64,000 nt of DNA from Rhodanobacter sp. PCA2 (lineage in GTDB: Bacteria; Pseudomonadota; Gammaproteobacteria; Xanthomonadales; Rhodanobacteraceae), in contig NZ_NJIC01000048.1 in NCBI RefSeq assembly GCF_013620825.1, forward strand, positions 21,657 to 85,656, written 5' to 3'. How positions within the stretch are numbered: the first letter of the stretch is position 1; each line of letters opens with the position of its first letter. This document shows positions 52,015 through 61,735 of the stretch, one piece after another. Made by a program: the position numbers and the translations under genes. The notes under the pieces were generated by a model. That model had not been told where the DNA came from. It worked only from the letters and a program-made list of their open reading frames with translations, and searched no databases.

Positions 52015-55000
52015 ACACGCCCATGGACGAGCACAACGGCCTCTCGGCCGTCGACTACGACCCGTTCGCTGCTCCCGCGCTGGAACGCGTGGTGCCCAGC
52101 ACCGAGGCGCAGCGCGAGATCTGGCTGGCGGCGAAGCTGGGCGAGGACGCCTCGCTGGCCTACAACGAGGCGGTCGCGCTGCAGCTGCGCGGCACGCTGG
52201 ACGCCGCCGCGTTGCTGGACGCGCTGCAGGCGCTGGTCGACCGCCACGACGCGCTGCGCGCCAGCTTCGGCCCGGACGGCGAGACGTTCTGCGTGGCCGC
52301 CGGTCTCGCGCTCGCGGTGCGGCAGGCCGACCTGTCGGCGCTGGACGCGTCCGCCCGCGAGGCCGCGCTGGAGGAACGCCGCACGCAGACCGTGCTGTTG
52401 CCGTTCGATCTGGAGAACGGCCCGCTGTTCCGCGCCGAACTGCTGCGGCTGGACGAGTGCGGGCACGTGCTGCTGCTGAGCGCGCACCACCTGGTCTGCG
52501 ACGGCTGGTCGTGGTGGGTGATCGTGCGCGAACTCGGCGCGCTGTACGCGCAGCGCAGTGGCGCCGGTGGCGCGGCACTGCCGCCCGTGCCCGCGTTCGC
52601 CGACTACGCGCTGCGGCTGTCCGAACCCGCGGACCGCCGCGCCGGCGCCGCCGACGAAGCCTGGTGGGTGGCGCACCTCGCGCGCCGTCCGCCTGCGCTG
52701 GACCTGCCCGGCGACCGCCCGCGGCCGCCGCGGCGCGGCTTCGCCTCCCGTCGCGAGGACCACGTGCTGGACGCGGAACTGGTCGGCGCGTTGCGCCGCC
52801 TCGGCGCGCGCCACGGCGCCAGCCTGTTCGCCACGCTGCTCGGCAGTTTCGCGGGCCTGCTGGGCCGGCTGGCCGGGCAGGACGAGGTGATGCTTGGCAT
52901 CCCCGCCGCGGCGCAGGCGAACGAGGGCCTGGGCGACCTGGTGGGCCACGGCGTCAACCTGCTGCCGCTGCGCTGCGGCGCCGACCCCGCGACGCCGTTC
53001 GTGCGCATGCTCGGCGCGGCGTCCGGCGAACTGCTGGACGCGCTGGAACACCAGCGCTGCACCTTCGGCAGCCTGCTGCAGCAGCTCGACCTGCCGCGCG
53101 ATCCCGCCCGCCTGCCGCTGGTCGGCGTGCTGTTCAACATCGACCAGGCGCTGGAACAGCAAGGCCACGCCTTCCCCGGCCTGCAGCTGGATTTCGCCAG
53201 CGTGCCACGGCGCTACGAGAACTTCGAACTGTTCATCAACGCGGTGCAGGAACACGGCGGCCTGCGCCTGGAATGCCAGTACAACGCGGGCCTGTTCGAT
53301 GCCGCCACCGTGCGCCGCTGGCTGCGCGCCTACGAAACGCTGCTGCGCGCCGCGCTGGCGCAGCCGGACGATGCGCTGGGCGCACTGCCGCTGGTCGATG
53401 CGGACGAACGCCGCACGCTGGCCGCGCTGCAACCCGCCGCCCACGACTGGGGCGACCGCGCATCCACGATGCACGGCGCGTTCGAACGCCAGGCGGCGGC
53501 GACGCCGGAACGCATCGCCCTGCGCTGCGGCGCCACCACGCTGAGCTATCGCGCGCTGGACGAACGCGCGAACCGCATCGCCCATGCGCTGATCGCGCAA
53601 GGCGTGCAGCCCGGCGCGCTCGTCGGCATCGCGCTGGAGCGCGGCCCCGACATGCTCGCCGCCCTGCTCGGCACGCTCAAGGCCGGTGCGGGCTATGTCC
53701 CGCTCGATCCCGGCTTCCCCGCCGAACGCCTCGCCTACATGGCTGGGGATGCGCAACTCGCCGCCCTGCTCACCCAGTCGTCGGAGGTGTCGCGCTTCCA
53801 GCTCGACGGCCGGCCGGTGATCGTGCTGGATGCGTTGCCGCCCGACTGGGAGACGTTGCCTGCCACGACGCCAGCTCTTTCCATCGATCCCTCCGCGACC
53901 GCCTACGTCATCTACACCTCCGGCTCCACCGGACGGCCCAAGGGCGTGGCGATCCCGCATCGCGCGGCGGCGAACTTCCTCGCCAGCATGGCCGAGCGGC
54001 CCGGCCTGCGCACCGATGACCGCCTGCTCGCCGTCACCACGCTGTCCTTCGACATCGCGGTGCTGGAGCTGCTCGGCCCGCTGGGCGTGGGCGGCGAAGT
54101 GGTGCTCGCCTCGCGCGAGCAGGCGATGGACGGTGCGACGCTGCAGGCGTTGATGGCCGAACACGCCATCACGCTGATGCAGGCCACGCCCGCCACCTGG
54201 CGCTTGCTGCTGCAGGCCGGCTGGCAGGGCGGCCAGGACTTCCGCGCGCTGTGCGGCGGCGAAGCACTGGCGCCGGACCTGGCCACGTCGCTGCTGGAAC
54301 GCTGCGGCGAGCTGTGGAACATGTACGGCCCCACCGAGACCACGGTGTGGTCGACCTGCGCGAAGCTGGAGCCGGGGCAGCCGATCACCATCGGCACGCC
54401 GATCGCGAACACCACGGTGTGGGTGCTGGACGAACGGCGCCAGCCCTGCCCGCTGGGCGTGCCGGGCGAGCTGTGGATCGGCGGCACGGGCGTGGCGACG
54501 GGCTACCTGCACCGGCCGGAGCTGACCACCGAGCGCTTCGTCGCCGATCCGTTCTCCGGGGAAACAGGCGCGCGCCTGTACCGCACCGGCGACCGCGGCC
54601 GCTGGCGCGCCGACGGCACGCTGGAACACCTTGGCCGTGCCGATTTCCAGATCAAGCTGCGCGGCTTCCGCATCGAGCCCGGCGAGATCGAGGCGCAACT
54701 GGGCAGCCATCCGTCGGTGGCGCAGGCGCTGGTGGTCGCGCGCGAGGACCGGCCCGGCGACGTGCGCCTGGTCGCCTACCTCACCGGCAAGGGGCCGCTG
54801 GACGACAACGCCCTGCGCAGCCACCTGCGCGAGCGCCTGCCCGAATACATGCTGCCGCAGCACTTCGTGGCGCTGGACGCGTTGCCGCTGCTGCCCAACG
54901 GCAAGATCGACCGCGGCCGCCTGCCGGCGCCGCTCGCCGCGAACGCGCCTGCCGCCGGCACGCGCACCGCGCCGCGCGACGAGCTGGAACGCCAGGTCGC

Positions 55001-58000
55001 GCAGGCGATGGCCGCCGTGCTGGGCGGGCTGGAGCCGGGCGTGGACGAGGACTTCTTCGCGCTGGGCGGCCATTCCCTGCTCGCCGCGCAGCTCACCGCG
55101 CGACTCAACCGCGACCTCGGCCTCGCGCTGCCGCTGCGCACCCTGTTCGAGGCGCCGACCGTGGCGCGGCTGGCGGCGGCGATACGCGAGGCGGGCGCCG
55201 CAGGCAGGCAGGCGCCGCGCGACATCGCGCGCCTCGCCGACCGCGAACAGGCGCCGCTCTCGCTGATGCAGCAGCGCGTGTGGTACCTCGAACAATTGCA
55301 GCCCGGCCTCGCCACCTACCACACGCCGTCGGGGCACCGCCTGCACGGCCCCCTGAACCTCGCCGCGTTCGAACAGGCGCTGCGCGCGATGGTGCAACGC
55401 CAGCCGGTGCTGCGCACCGCGATCGAGCAGGGCGAAGCCGGCGCGGTGCAGTACATCCACGCCACGCTCGAGCCGGAGCTGCCGCTGGAAGACCTCACCC
55501 GCTTGCCCGCCGACGAGCGCGAGGCCTGGTTGCAGCGGCGCATCGACGCGCTGGTCGCCGAACCCTTCGACCTGGCCACGCCGCCGCTGTTCCGCGCGCA
55601 ACTTTTCCGGCTCAGCGAAGAAGAACACGTGTTCTTCTTCATGACCCACCACATCATCTGGGACGGCTGGTCGTTCGACCTGCTGTACCAGGAGATGGCC
55701 GCGCTGTATCCGGCGTTCTGCGAAGGCCGGCCCGATCCGCTGCCGCCGCTGGCGATCGAGTACGGCGACTTCGCCGCGTGGCAGCGGCAGTGGATGCAGG
55801 GCGAGGAACTGCAGCGGCAGCTCGACCACTGGCTGTCGCGCCTGCAGGGCCGGCTGGAACCGCTGGAACTGCCCGCCGACCGCGCACGTCCCGCGCGCAT
55901 GTCCGGCGCCGGCGACACGGAATGGATCGAGCTTCCATCCGCGCGCCTGGACGCGGTGCGCGCGCTGGCGCGGCAGGCCGGCACCACCGCATTCATGGTG
56001 CTGCTGACGGCGTACTACGTGCTGCTGCACCGCCTCGGCGGCCAGCGCGACCTGATCGTGAGCACGCCCGTGCGCGGCCGCGACGCGGTGGAACTGGAAC
56101 CGGTGATGGGCTTCTTCGTCAACGCGCTGCCGCTGCGCCTGGCGCTCGATCCGCAAGCCGGCTTCCTCGACGTGCTGCGCGCGGTGCGCAACGTGGTGCT
56201 GGACGCGTTCGGCTGCCCGGACGTGCCGTTCGAACACCTCGTGAAGGCACTGCGCCTGCCGCGCGACGAGAGCCGCCCGCCGCTGGCGCAGGCGATGTTC
56301 TCCTACCAGGACGTGCGCGGCCGCGCGCCGGGCTGGGGCGAGCTGCGCCACCAGCGCCTGGAAGTGTTCCAGCGCGGCAGCGCCTACGACCTCGGGCTGT
56401 GGTTCGTCGAAGGCGAACACGCCCTGATCGGCGGCATGAGCTACAACACCGACCTGTTCGAGCCTGCCACCGCCGCGCGCTTCCGCCACGGCTTCGAAAC
56501 CCTGCTGGAAAGGGCGCTGGCCGATCCGCGGCAACCGGTCGCCGAGCTGCCGCTGCTGCCGGCGGCCGAGCTGGCGCAGCTGCAGCGCTGGAACGCCACC
56601 GCCGCGCCGATTCCGCTGCCCACCATGCACGGCGCGTTCGAGCGCCAGGCGGCGGCGGCGCCGGAACGCATCGCCCTGCGCTCTGGCTCCACCACGCTGA
56701 GCTATCGCGCACTCGACGAACGCGCGAACCGCATCGCCCATGCGCTGATCGCCCGCGGCGTGCAGCCCGGCGCCCTCGTCGGCATCGCGCTGGAGCGCGG
56801 CCCCGACATGCTCGCCGCCCTGCTCGGCACGCTCAAGGCCGGCGCCGGCTATGTCCCACTCGATCCCGGCTTCCCCGCCGAACGCCTCGCCTACATGGCC
56901 GGGGATGCGCAACTCGCCGCCCTGCTCACCCAGTCGTCGGAGGCGTCGCGCTTCCAGCTCGACGGTCGGCCGGTGATCGCGCTGGATGCGTTGCCGCCCG
57001 ACTGGGAGGCCTTGCCTTCCACCGCACCGTCGCTGTCCATCGACCCTTCCTCGACCGCCTACGTCATCTACACCTCCGGCTCCACCGGACGACCCAAGGG
57101 CGTGGCGATCCCGCATCGCGCGGCGGCGAACTTCCTCGCCAGCATGGCCGAGCGGCCCGGCCTGCGCGACTACGACCGCCTGCTCGCCGTCACCACGCTG
57201 TCCTTCGACATCGCCGTGCTGGAGCTGCTCGGCCCGCTGGGCGTGGGCGGCGAAGTGGTGCTCGCCTCGCGCGAGCAGGCGATGGACGGCGCGGCGCTGC
57301 AGGCGTTGATGGCCGATCACGGCATCACGCTGATGCAGGCCACGCCCGCCACCTGGCGCCTGCTGCTGCAGGCCGGCTGGCAGGGCGGCCAGGATTTCCG
57401 CGCGCTGTGCGGCGGCGAGGCATTGGCGCCGGACCTGGCCACGTCGCTGCTGGAACGCTGCGGCGAGCTGTGGAACATGTACGGCCCCACCGAGACCACG
57501 GTGTGGTCGACCTGCGCGAAGCTGGAGCCGGGCCAGCCGATCACCATCGGCACGCCGATCGCGAACACCACGGTGTGGGTGCTGGACGAACGGCGCCAAC
57601 CCTGTCCGCTGGGCGTGCCGGGCGAGCTGTGGATCGGGGGCACGGGCGTGGCGACGGGCTACCTGCACCGGCCGGAGCTGACCGCCGAACGCTTCGTCGC
57701 CGATCCGTTCTCCGACGAAACAGGCGCGCGCCAGTACCGCACCGGCGACCGTGGCCGCTGGCGCGCCGACGGCACGCTGGAACACCTCGGCCGCGCCGAT
57801 TTCCAGATCAAGCTGCGCGGCTTCCGCATCGAGCCCGGCGAGATCGAGGCGGTCGCCCGCGAGGACGCCGCAGTGACCGACGCCGCGGTCGTGGTCCACG
57901 ATTTTTCCGCCAGCGACCAGCGCCTGGTGCTGTACGTGGTGGCGGACGAGGACGAGGCCACGCTGCTGCCGCGCCTGCGCGGCGGACTGGAGGCGCAACT

Positions 58001-58430
58001 GCCCGCCTACATGCGGCCGCAGCACATCGTGCGCCTGGACGCGCTGCCGCAGACGCCGAACGGCAAGCTGGACCGCAAGGCGCTGCCGCCGCCCGCCGCG
58101 GCGCCCACCGGCCGCGCGCCGGCGCCGCCGGTGGCGGACGAAGACCCGCGCCGCCGGTATCTGGCCGCCGTCTGGTGCGAGCTGACCGGCGTGACCGCAG
58201 TGGCGCCGCAGGACAACTTCTTCGACGTGGGCGGCCACTCGCTGCTGGCGGTGGAAATGGCCCTGCGCGTACAGCGCGAGACCGGGGTGCGGCTGAACCT
58301 GCTGGACATCGCCGGCGGCACGCTGGCCACGCTGGCCATGCAGTTGCCCATGCCGGGGGAAGCGCCCGCCGAAGCCGCGAAGAACCCGCCCGTCGGCAAC
58401 CGACTCCGCCGGCTGCTGGGACTGCGCTGA
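52011..58430 (+). CDS. Dimodular NRPS (C-A-T-C-A-T)
   Basis: A 2139-residue peptide synthetase with two complete modules. C1 has HHLVCDG at 159-165, A1 spans about 485-895, T1 carries S1022 (LGGHSLLA); C2 has HHIIWDG at 1213-1219, A2 about 1538-1945, T2 S2077 (VGGHSLLAVE). No epimerase, methyltransferase or thioesterase is seen. The two A domains are almost identical in DNA and protein (see the repeat entries) and share the pocket residues D-I-L-Q-C-G-M-V-W-K, close to published glycine codes. It would extend the beta-amino acyl chain from the upstream enzyme by two identical residues. ATG 52011 overlaps the upstream TGA. Confidence 0.94.
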   Translation: MNTPMDEHNGLSAVDYDPFAAPALERVVPSTEAQREIWLAAKLGEDASLAYNEAVALQLRGTLDAAALLDALQALVDRHDALRASFGPDGETFCVAAGLALAVRQADLSALDASAREAALEERRTQTVLLPFDLENGPLFRAELLRLDECGHVLLLSAHHLVCDGWSWWVIVRELGALYAQRSGAGGAALPPVPAFADYALRLSEPADRRAGAADEAWWVAHLARRPPALDLPGDRPRPPRRGFASRREDHVLDAELVGALRRLGARHGASLFATLLGSFAGLLGRLAGQDEVMLGIPAAAQANEGLGDLVGHGVNLLPLRCGADPATPFVRMLGAASGELLDALEHQRCTFGSLLQQLDLPRDPARLPLVGVLFNIDQALEQQGHAFPGLQLDFASVPRRYENFELFINAVQEHGGLRLECQYNAGLFDAATVRRWLRAYETLLRAALAQPDDALGALPLVDADERRTLAALQPAAHDWGDRASTMHGAFERQAAATPERIALRCGATTLSYRALDERANRIAHALIAQGVQPGALVGIALERGPDMLAALLGTLKAGAGYVPLDPGFPAERLAYMAGDAQLAALLTQSSEVSRFQLDGRPVIVLDALPPDWETLPATTPALSIDPSATAYVIYTSGSTGRPKGVAIPHRAAANFLASMAERPGLRTDDRLLAVTTLSFDIAVLELLGPLGVGGEVVLASREQAMDGATLQALMAEHAITLMQATPATWRLLLQAGWQGGQDFRALCGGEALAPDLATSLLERCGELWNMYGPTETTVWSTCAKLEPGQPITIGTPIANTTVWVLDERRQPCPLGVPGELWIGGTGVATGYLHRPELTTERFVADPFSGETGARLYRTGDRGRWRADGTLEHLGRADFQIKLRGFRIEPGEIEAQLGSHPSVAQALVVAREDRPGDVRLVAYLTGKGPLDDNALRSHLRERLPEYMLPQHFVALDALPLLPNGKIDRGRLPAPLAANAPAAGTRTAPRDELERQVAQAMAAVLGGLEPGVDEDFFALGGHSLLAAQLTARLNRDLGLALPLRTLFEAPTVARLAAAIREAGAAGRQAPRDIARLADREQAPLSLMQQRVWYLEQLQPGLATYHTPSGHRLHGPLNLAAFEQALRAMVQRQPVLRTAIEQGEAGAVQYIHATLEPELPLEDLTRLPADEREAWLQRRIDALVAEPFDLATPPLFRAQLFRLSEEEHVFFFMTHHIIWDGWSFDLLYQEMAALYPAFCEGRPDPLPPLAIEYGDFAAWQRQWMQGEELQRQLDHWLSRLQGRLEPLELPADRARPARMSGAGDTEWIELPSARLDAVRALARQAGTTAFMVLLTAYYVLLHRLGGQRDLIVSTPVRGRDAVELEPVMGFFVNALPLRLALDPQAGFLDVLRAVRNVVLDAFGCPDVPFEHLVKALRLPRDESRPPLAQAMFSYQDVRGRAPGWGELRHQRLEVFQRGSAYDLGLWFVEGEHALIGGMSYNTDLFEPATAARFRHGFETLLERALADPRQPVAELPLLPAAELAQLQRWNATAAPIPLPTMHGAFERQAAAAPERIALRSGSTTLSYRALDERANRIAHALIARGVQPGALVGIALERGPDMLAALLGTLKAGAGYVPLDPGFPAERLAYMAGDAQLAALLTQSSEASRFQLDGRPVIALDALPPDWEALPSTAPSLSIDPSSTAYVIYTSGSTGRPKGVAIPHRAAANFLASMAERPGLRDYDRLLAVTTLSFDIAVLELLGPLGVGGEVVLASREQAMDGAALQALMADHGITLMQATPATWRLLLQAGWQGGQDFRALCGGEALAPDLATSLLERCGELWNMYGPTETTVWSTCAKLEPGQPITIGTPIANTTVWVLDERRQPCPLGVPGELWIGGTGVATGYLHRPELTAERFVADPFSDETGARQYRTGDRGRWRADGTLEHLGRADFQIKLRGFRIEPGEIEAVAREDAAVTDAAVVVHDFSASDQRLVLYVVADEDEATLLPRLRGGLEAQLPAYMRPQHIVRLDALPQTPNGKLDRKALPPPAAAPTGRAPAPPVADEDPRRRYLAAVWCELTGVTAVAPQDNFFDVGGHSLLAVEMALRVQRETGVRLNLLDIAGGTLATLAMQLPMPGEAPAEAAKNPPVGNRLRRLLGLR
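53469..54694 (+). repeat. Duplicated adenylation-domain DNA, copy 1
   Basis: About 1.23 kb coding for A1 of the dimodular NRPS, nearly identical to 56625-57850 (offset 3156 bp). Differences are scattered single bases. The flanking C and T domains are much less alike, so the similarity is confined to the A domain. Confidence 0.85.
56625..57850 (+). repeat. Duplicated adenylation-domain DNA, copy 2
   Basis: Coding for A2 of the dimodular NRPS and nearly identical to 53469-54694. The match stops where the carrier domains begin (GEIEAQ against GEIEAV). Confidence 0.85.
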
Positions 58431-58554
58431 TGCACTTCCGGCAAGACCATCCCTCCCGCCCATCGGTCAGCCTCGCGAAGCGCACGACCCCCAACGACGA
58501 CACCGTTTCGACCCGCACGCGTTCAGACTGTGACGGATCGGAACAGGAGCCAGC

Positions 58555-61500
58555 ATGAATCACCCATTCGACGACCGATGCGCGGACCCGGACACCGGCT
58601 CCCCCGCCTCTCCCAGCGAAATCCAGATGGAAAAATGGCTGGCCGGCCAGTACGGCGATACGGCCATGCTCGCGCTCGCCCACCTCACCCTGCTGCGGCT
58701 GGACGGCCCGCTGGATGCCGCCGCGCTGAAGCAGGCCGCGGCCGGCCTGTGGTGGCGGCACGACTCCCTGCGCATCGGGCTGTCTCCCGACGGCCAGCTG
58801 CGGCGCGTGTACGACGACCTGCCGCTGCCGTGGAGCAGCCACGATTTCTCGCCGGATGGCGCCTCGGCGGAAACCCGCCTGGCCGAACACGTCCAGGCGC
58901 GCCTGCGCACGCCATTCGACCCGGCCCACCCGCCGCTGCTGCAACTGGAACTGCTGCGGCTGGACGTGGACCGGCATGTGCTGCTGCTGCACGCGCACGA
59001 ACTGGTGCTGGACCGTCGCACGACCGGGCGCCTGCTGGCGGCGCTGGCGCAGGACTACGGCGAGTTCGTCGCGGGCCGGGAACCGGCGGAACTGCCGCCG
59101 CCGCTGCAGGCGGCCCATTCCGAAACGCCCGCCGAGGCGCTGGCCTGGTGGCGGGCGCGCCACGCGAGCCTGCCCGATCCGCTGGCCCTGCCGGCCGACC
59201 GCCCGGTCCCGCCGCGGCCGCACTTCGACGCCGTCGGCGCGCGGCGCGTGCTGCCTGCGGCCACCGTCGCCGGCCTGTGCCGGCTCGCGCGGCTCTGCGG
59301 CGTCACGCTGCACGACGTGCTGCTGGCGGGCTACGCGGCCTTCCTGATGCGGATGAGCGGGCAGCACGACTTTGCCGTGGGCGTGCCGGTCGGCACGCAC
59401 TGCGTCCCGCTGCATTTCCTGCCGCTGCGCCTGGGCGTCGAGCCGGCGCAGGACGTGCGCACCCTGCTCGCGCAGGTCGCGACCGCGCTGCGCGATGCCG
59501 AAGCGCACAGCCAGGCCACGGTGATGGGTCTGCTGCGCGCGCTCGGCGTGCATCGCCGCGGCACGGAAGACGCGCTCACCGGCGTCTCCTTCGAATTCGA
59601 CCCCGGCATGCCGGCCTTCGCGTTCGCCGGCCTGCGCCACCGCGTGCTGGACGGCGGCCGCGTCGCGCTGCTGGGCGAACTGCAGGCGCGGGTGACGCCG
59701 GAGGACGACGCGCTGGCGATGGAATTCCACGGCAGCAGCGCGCGCTTCGACGCCGCCACGCTGCAGCGCTGGCTGGGCCACTACGCCACCGTGCTGGAAG
59801 CGCTCGCCGGCCCCGGCGAGCCCGCCAGGCTGCAGGTCGCGGACCTGCCCCTGCTGGATGCGGAGGGACGCGCCCAGGTGCTGCAGGGCTGGAACGACAC
59901 CGCCCGCGACTACGACCGCGAACGCGGCCTGCCGGCGCTGATCGCGGCGCAGGTGGAGCGCACGCCCCACCGCATCGCCGCCGAATGCGCGGGCGAGCAA
60001 CTGGATTACGCCGCGCTGGAACAGCGCACCCGCGCCGTGGCGCTGGCGCTGGTGCGCCGTGGCATCGGCCGCGGCGACCTGGTCGGCGTGTACGTGGCGC
60101 GCGGCCTGGACATGCTGGTCGCGGTGCTGGGCATCCTGCGCAGCGGCGCCGCCTACGTACCGCTGGACCCGGAGTTCCCGGAGCAGCGGCTGGCCTACAT
60201 GGCCGAGCATGCCGCCCTGCGCCACCTGCTGGTCACACCGGCGCTGCAGCCGCCGGCGACGCTGGCCGAGGGCCGCGAATGCCTCGCCGTGGGCGAGCTG
60301 GCCGCCGAGCCGCCGGGCGATACCGCGCTGCCGGACGTGCACGGCGACGACCTGGCCTACGTGCTGTTCACCTCCGGCTCCACCGGCAAGCCCAAGGGCG
60401 TGCGCATCCTGCACCGCAACCTGGTCAACTTCCTGCTGGGCATGCGCGAGCGGCCGGGCTATACCGCCGACGATGCGCTGTGCATGGTCACCACGCTGTC
60501 GTTCGACATCGCCGGGCTGGAGCTGTACCTGCCGCTGATCAGCGGCGGCCGCATGGTGATCGCCACCACCGCCGAATACACCAATCCGCTGGCGCTCGGC
60601 GTGCTGCTGGTCCATACCCGCTGCACGGTGTTCCAGACCACGCCCTCGCTGCTGCGCATGCTGCAGGGCATAGGCCGGGCGGACGCGCTGCACGGGCTGC
60701 GCCTGTTCGTGGGCGGCGAGGCGATGCCGCTGGCGCTGGCGCGCTCGCTGGCCGGGCACTGCGTGGAACTGTGGAACATGTACGGCCCCACCGAGACCAC
60801 GATCTGGTCCTCGGTGGCGCGCGTCGAGCCGGGCATGGAGCCGATCCCGCTGGGCAGGCCGATCGCGAACACGCGCCTCTACGTGCTGGACGGACGCGGC
60901 CAGCCGCAGCCGCCGGGCGCGATCGGCGAGATCTGGATCGCCGGCGACGGCGTCGCCGACGGCTACCTGCACCGGCCCGACCTCACCGCCGAGCGCTTCG
61001 TGGACGACCCGTTCGCCGGCGGCCGCATGTACCGCACCGGCGACCGCGGCTACTGGCGCGACGGCCAGCTGTATTTCAGCGGCCGCGCGGACGACCAGAT
61101 CAAGGTGCGCGGCTACCGCATCGAGCCGGGCGACATCGAGGCGGCGGCCGCCGCCGAGCCGGGCGTGCGCGAGTGCGTGGCGGTGGCCCGGGCGTTCGGC
61201 GACAACGACGTGCGGCTGGTGCTGTACGTGGCCGCGACGGCAGCGGACGACCTGGCCGAACGCCTGCGCGCGCGCCTGCAGCGGCAACTGCCCGCCTACA
61301 TGCAGCCGCAGCACATCGAACGGATGGACGCGCTGCCGCAGACGCCGAACGGCAAGATCGACCGCAAGGCGCTGCCGCCGCCGTCCGCCGCCGGACTGCG
61401 CGGCACGCCGTCGGCCGAGCCGACCGAACCGCGCCAGGCCTACCTGGCGGCGATCTGGCGCGAGCTGATCGGGGTGGAACACGTGGGCCCGAACGACACC

Positions 61501-61704
61501 TTCTTCGACGTGGGCGGCCATTCCCTGCTGGCGGCCGAATTCGTGGCGCGCGTGCAGCGCGAGACCTCGGTGCGGCTGCACCTGCTGGACGTCGCCTCCG
61601 GCACGCTGGCGGTGCTGGCCAGCGAACTGCCCGAGCAATTCGCGGACGAGCGGCGGGGCTCGCTGCTGCAGCGGCTGCGCCGCCGCCTGGGGTGGGACCG
61701 ATGA
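58555..61704 (+). CDS. Monomodular NRPS with degenerate condensation motif (C*-A-T)
   Basis: A 1049-residue synthetase. The N-terminal condensation-like domain has HELVLDR at 148-154 in place of HHxxxDG: the catalytic second His is Glu149 and the Gly is Arg154. An A domain (FTSGSTGKPKG near 605; SFDIAGLELYLPL; MYGPTETTIWSS) and a C-terminal carrier (S990, VGGHSLLAAE) follow. The A pocket reads D-I-L-Q-F-G-M-I-W-K, again glycine-like. There is no thioesterase or reductase, so chain release is not explained by this gene. Start ATG 58555 has AGGAG at 5 nt; a 124-bp gap separates it from the previous NRPS. Confidence 0.92.
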   Translation: MNHPFDDRCADPDTGSPASPSEIQMEKWLAGQYGDTAMLALAHLTLLRLDGPLDAAALKQAAAGLWWRHDSLRIGLSPDGQLRRVYDDLPLPWSSHDFSPDGASAETRLAEHVQARLRTPFDPAHPPLLQLELLRLDVDRHVLLLHAHELVLDRRTTGRLLAALAQDYGEFVAGREPAELPPPLQAAHSETPAEALAWWRARHASLPDPLALPADRPVPPRPHFDAVGARRVLPAATVAGLCRLARLCGVTLHDVLLAGYAAFLMRMSGQHDFAVGVPVGTHCVPLHFLPLRLGVEPAQDVRTLLAQVATALRDAEAHSQATVMGLLRALGVHRRGTEDALTGVSFEFDPGMPAFAFAGLRHRVLDGGRVALLGELQARVTPEDDALAMEFHGSSARFDAATLQRWLGHYATVLEALAGPGEPARLQVADLPLLDAEGRAQVLQGWNDTARDYDRERGLPALIAAQVERTPHRIAAECAGEQLDYAALEQRTRAVALALVRRGIGRGDLVGVYVARGLDMLVAVLGILRSGAAYVPLDPEFPEQRLAYMAEHAALRHLLVTPALQPPATLAEGRECLAVGELAAEPPGDTALPDVHGDDLAYVLFTSGSTGKPKGVRILHRNLVNFLLGMRERPGYTADDALCMVTTLSFDIAGLELYLPLISGGRMVIATTAEYTNPLALGVLLVHTRCTVFQTTPSLLRMLQGIGRADALHGLRLFVGGEAMPLALARSLAGHCVELWNMYGPTETTIWSSVARVEPGMEPIPLGRPIANTRLYVLDGRGQPQPPGAIGEIWIAGDGVADGYLHRPDLTAERFVDDPFAGGRMYRTGDRGYWRDGQLYFSGRADDQIKVRGYRIEPGDIEAAAAAEPGVRECVAVARAFGDNDVRLVLYVAATAADDLAERLRARLQRQLPAYMQPQHIERMDALPQTPNGKIDRKALPPPSAAGLRGTPSAEPTEPRQAYLAAIWRELIGVEHVGPNDTFFDVGGHSLLAAEFVARVQRETSVRLHLLDVASGTLAVLASELPEQFADERRGSLLQRLRRRLGWDR

Positions 61705-61735
61705 CGCACGCTGCGGACCTCGCGGGAGGACGGCC

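Noticed and set aside
43765..52578. A 2937-codon open frame antisense to the NRPS-PKS genes, and others of over 1000 codons elsewhere
   Set aside because: Shadow frames caused by high GC at third positions of the sense genes; the sense strand has clear domain motifs and the antisense has none.
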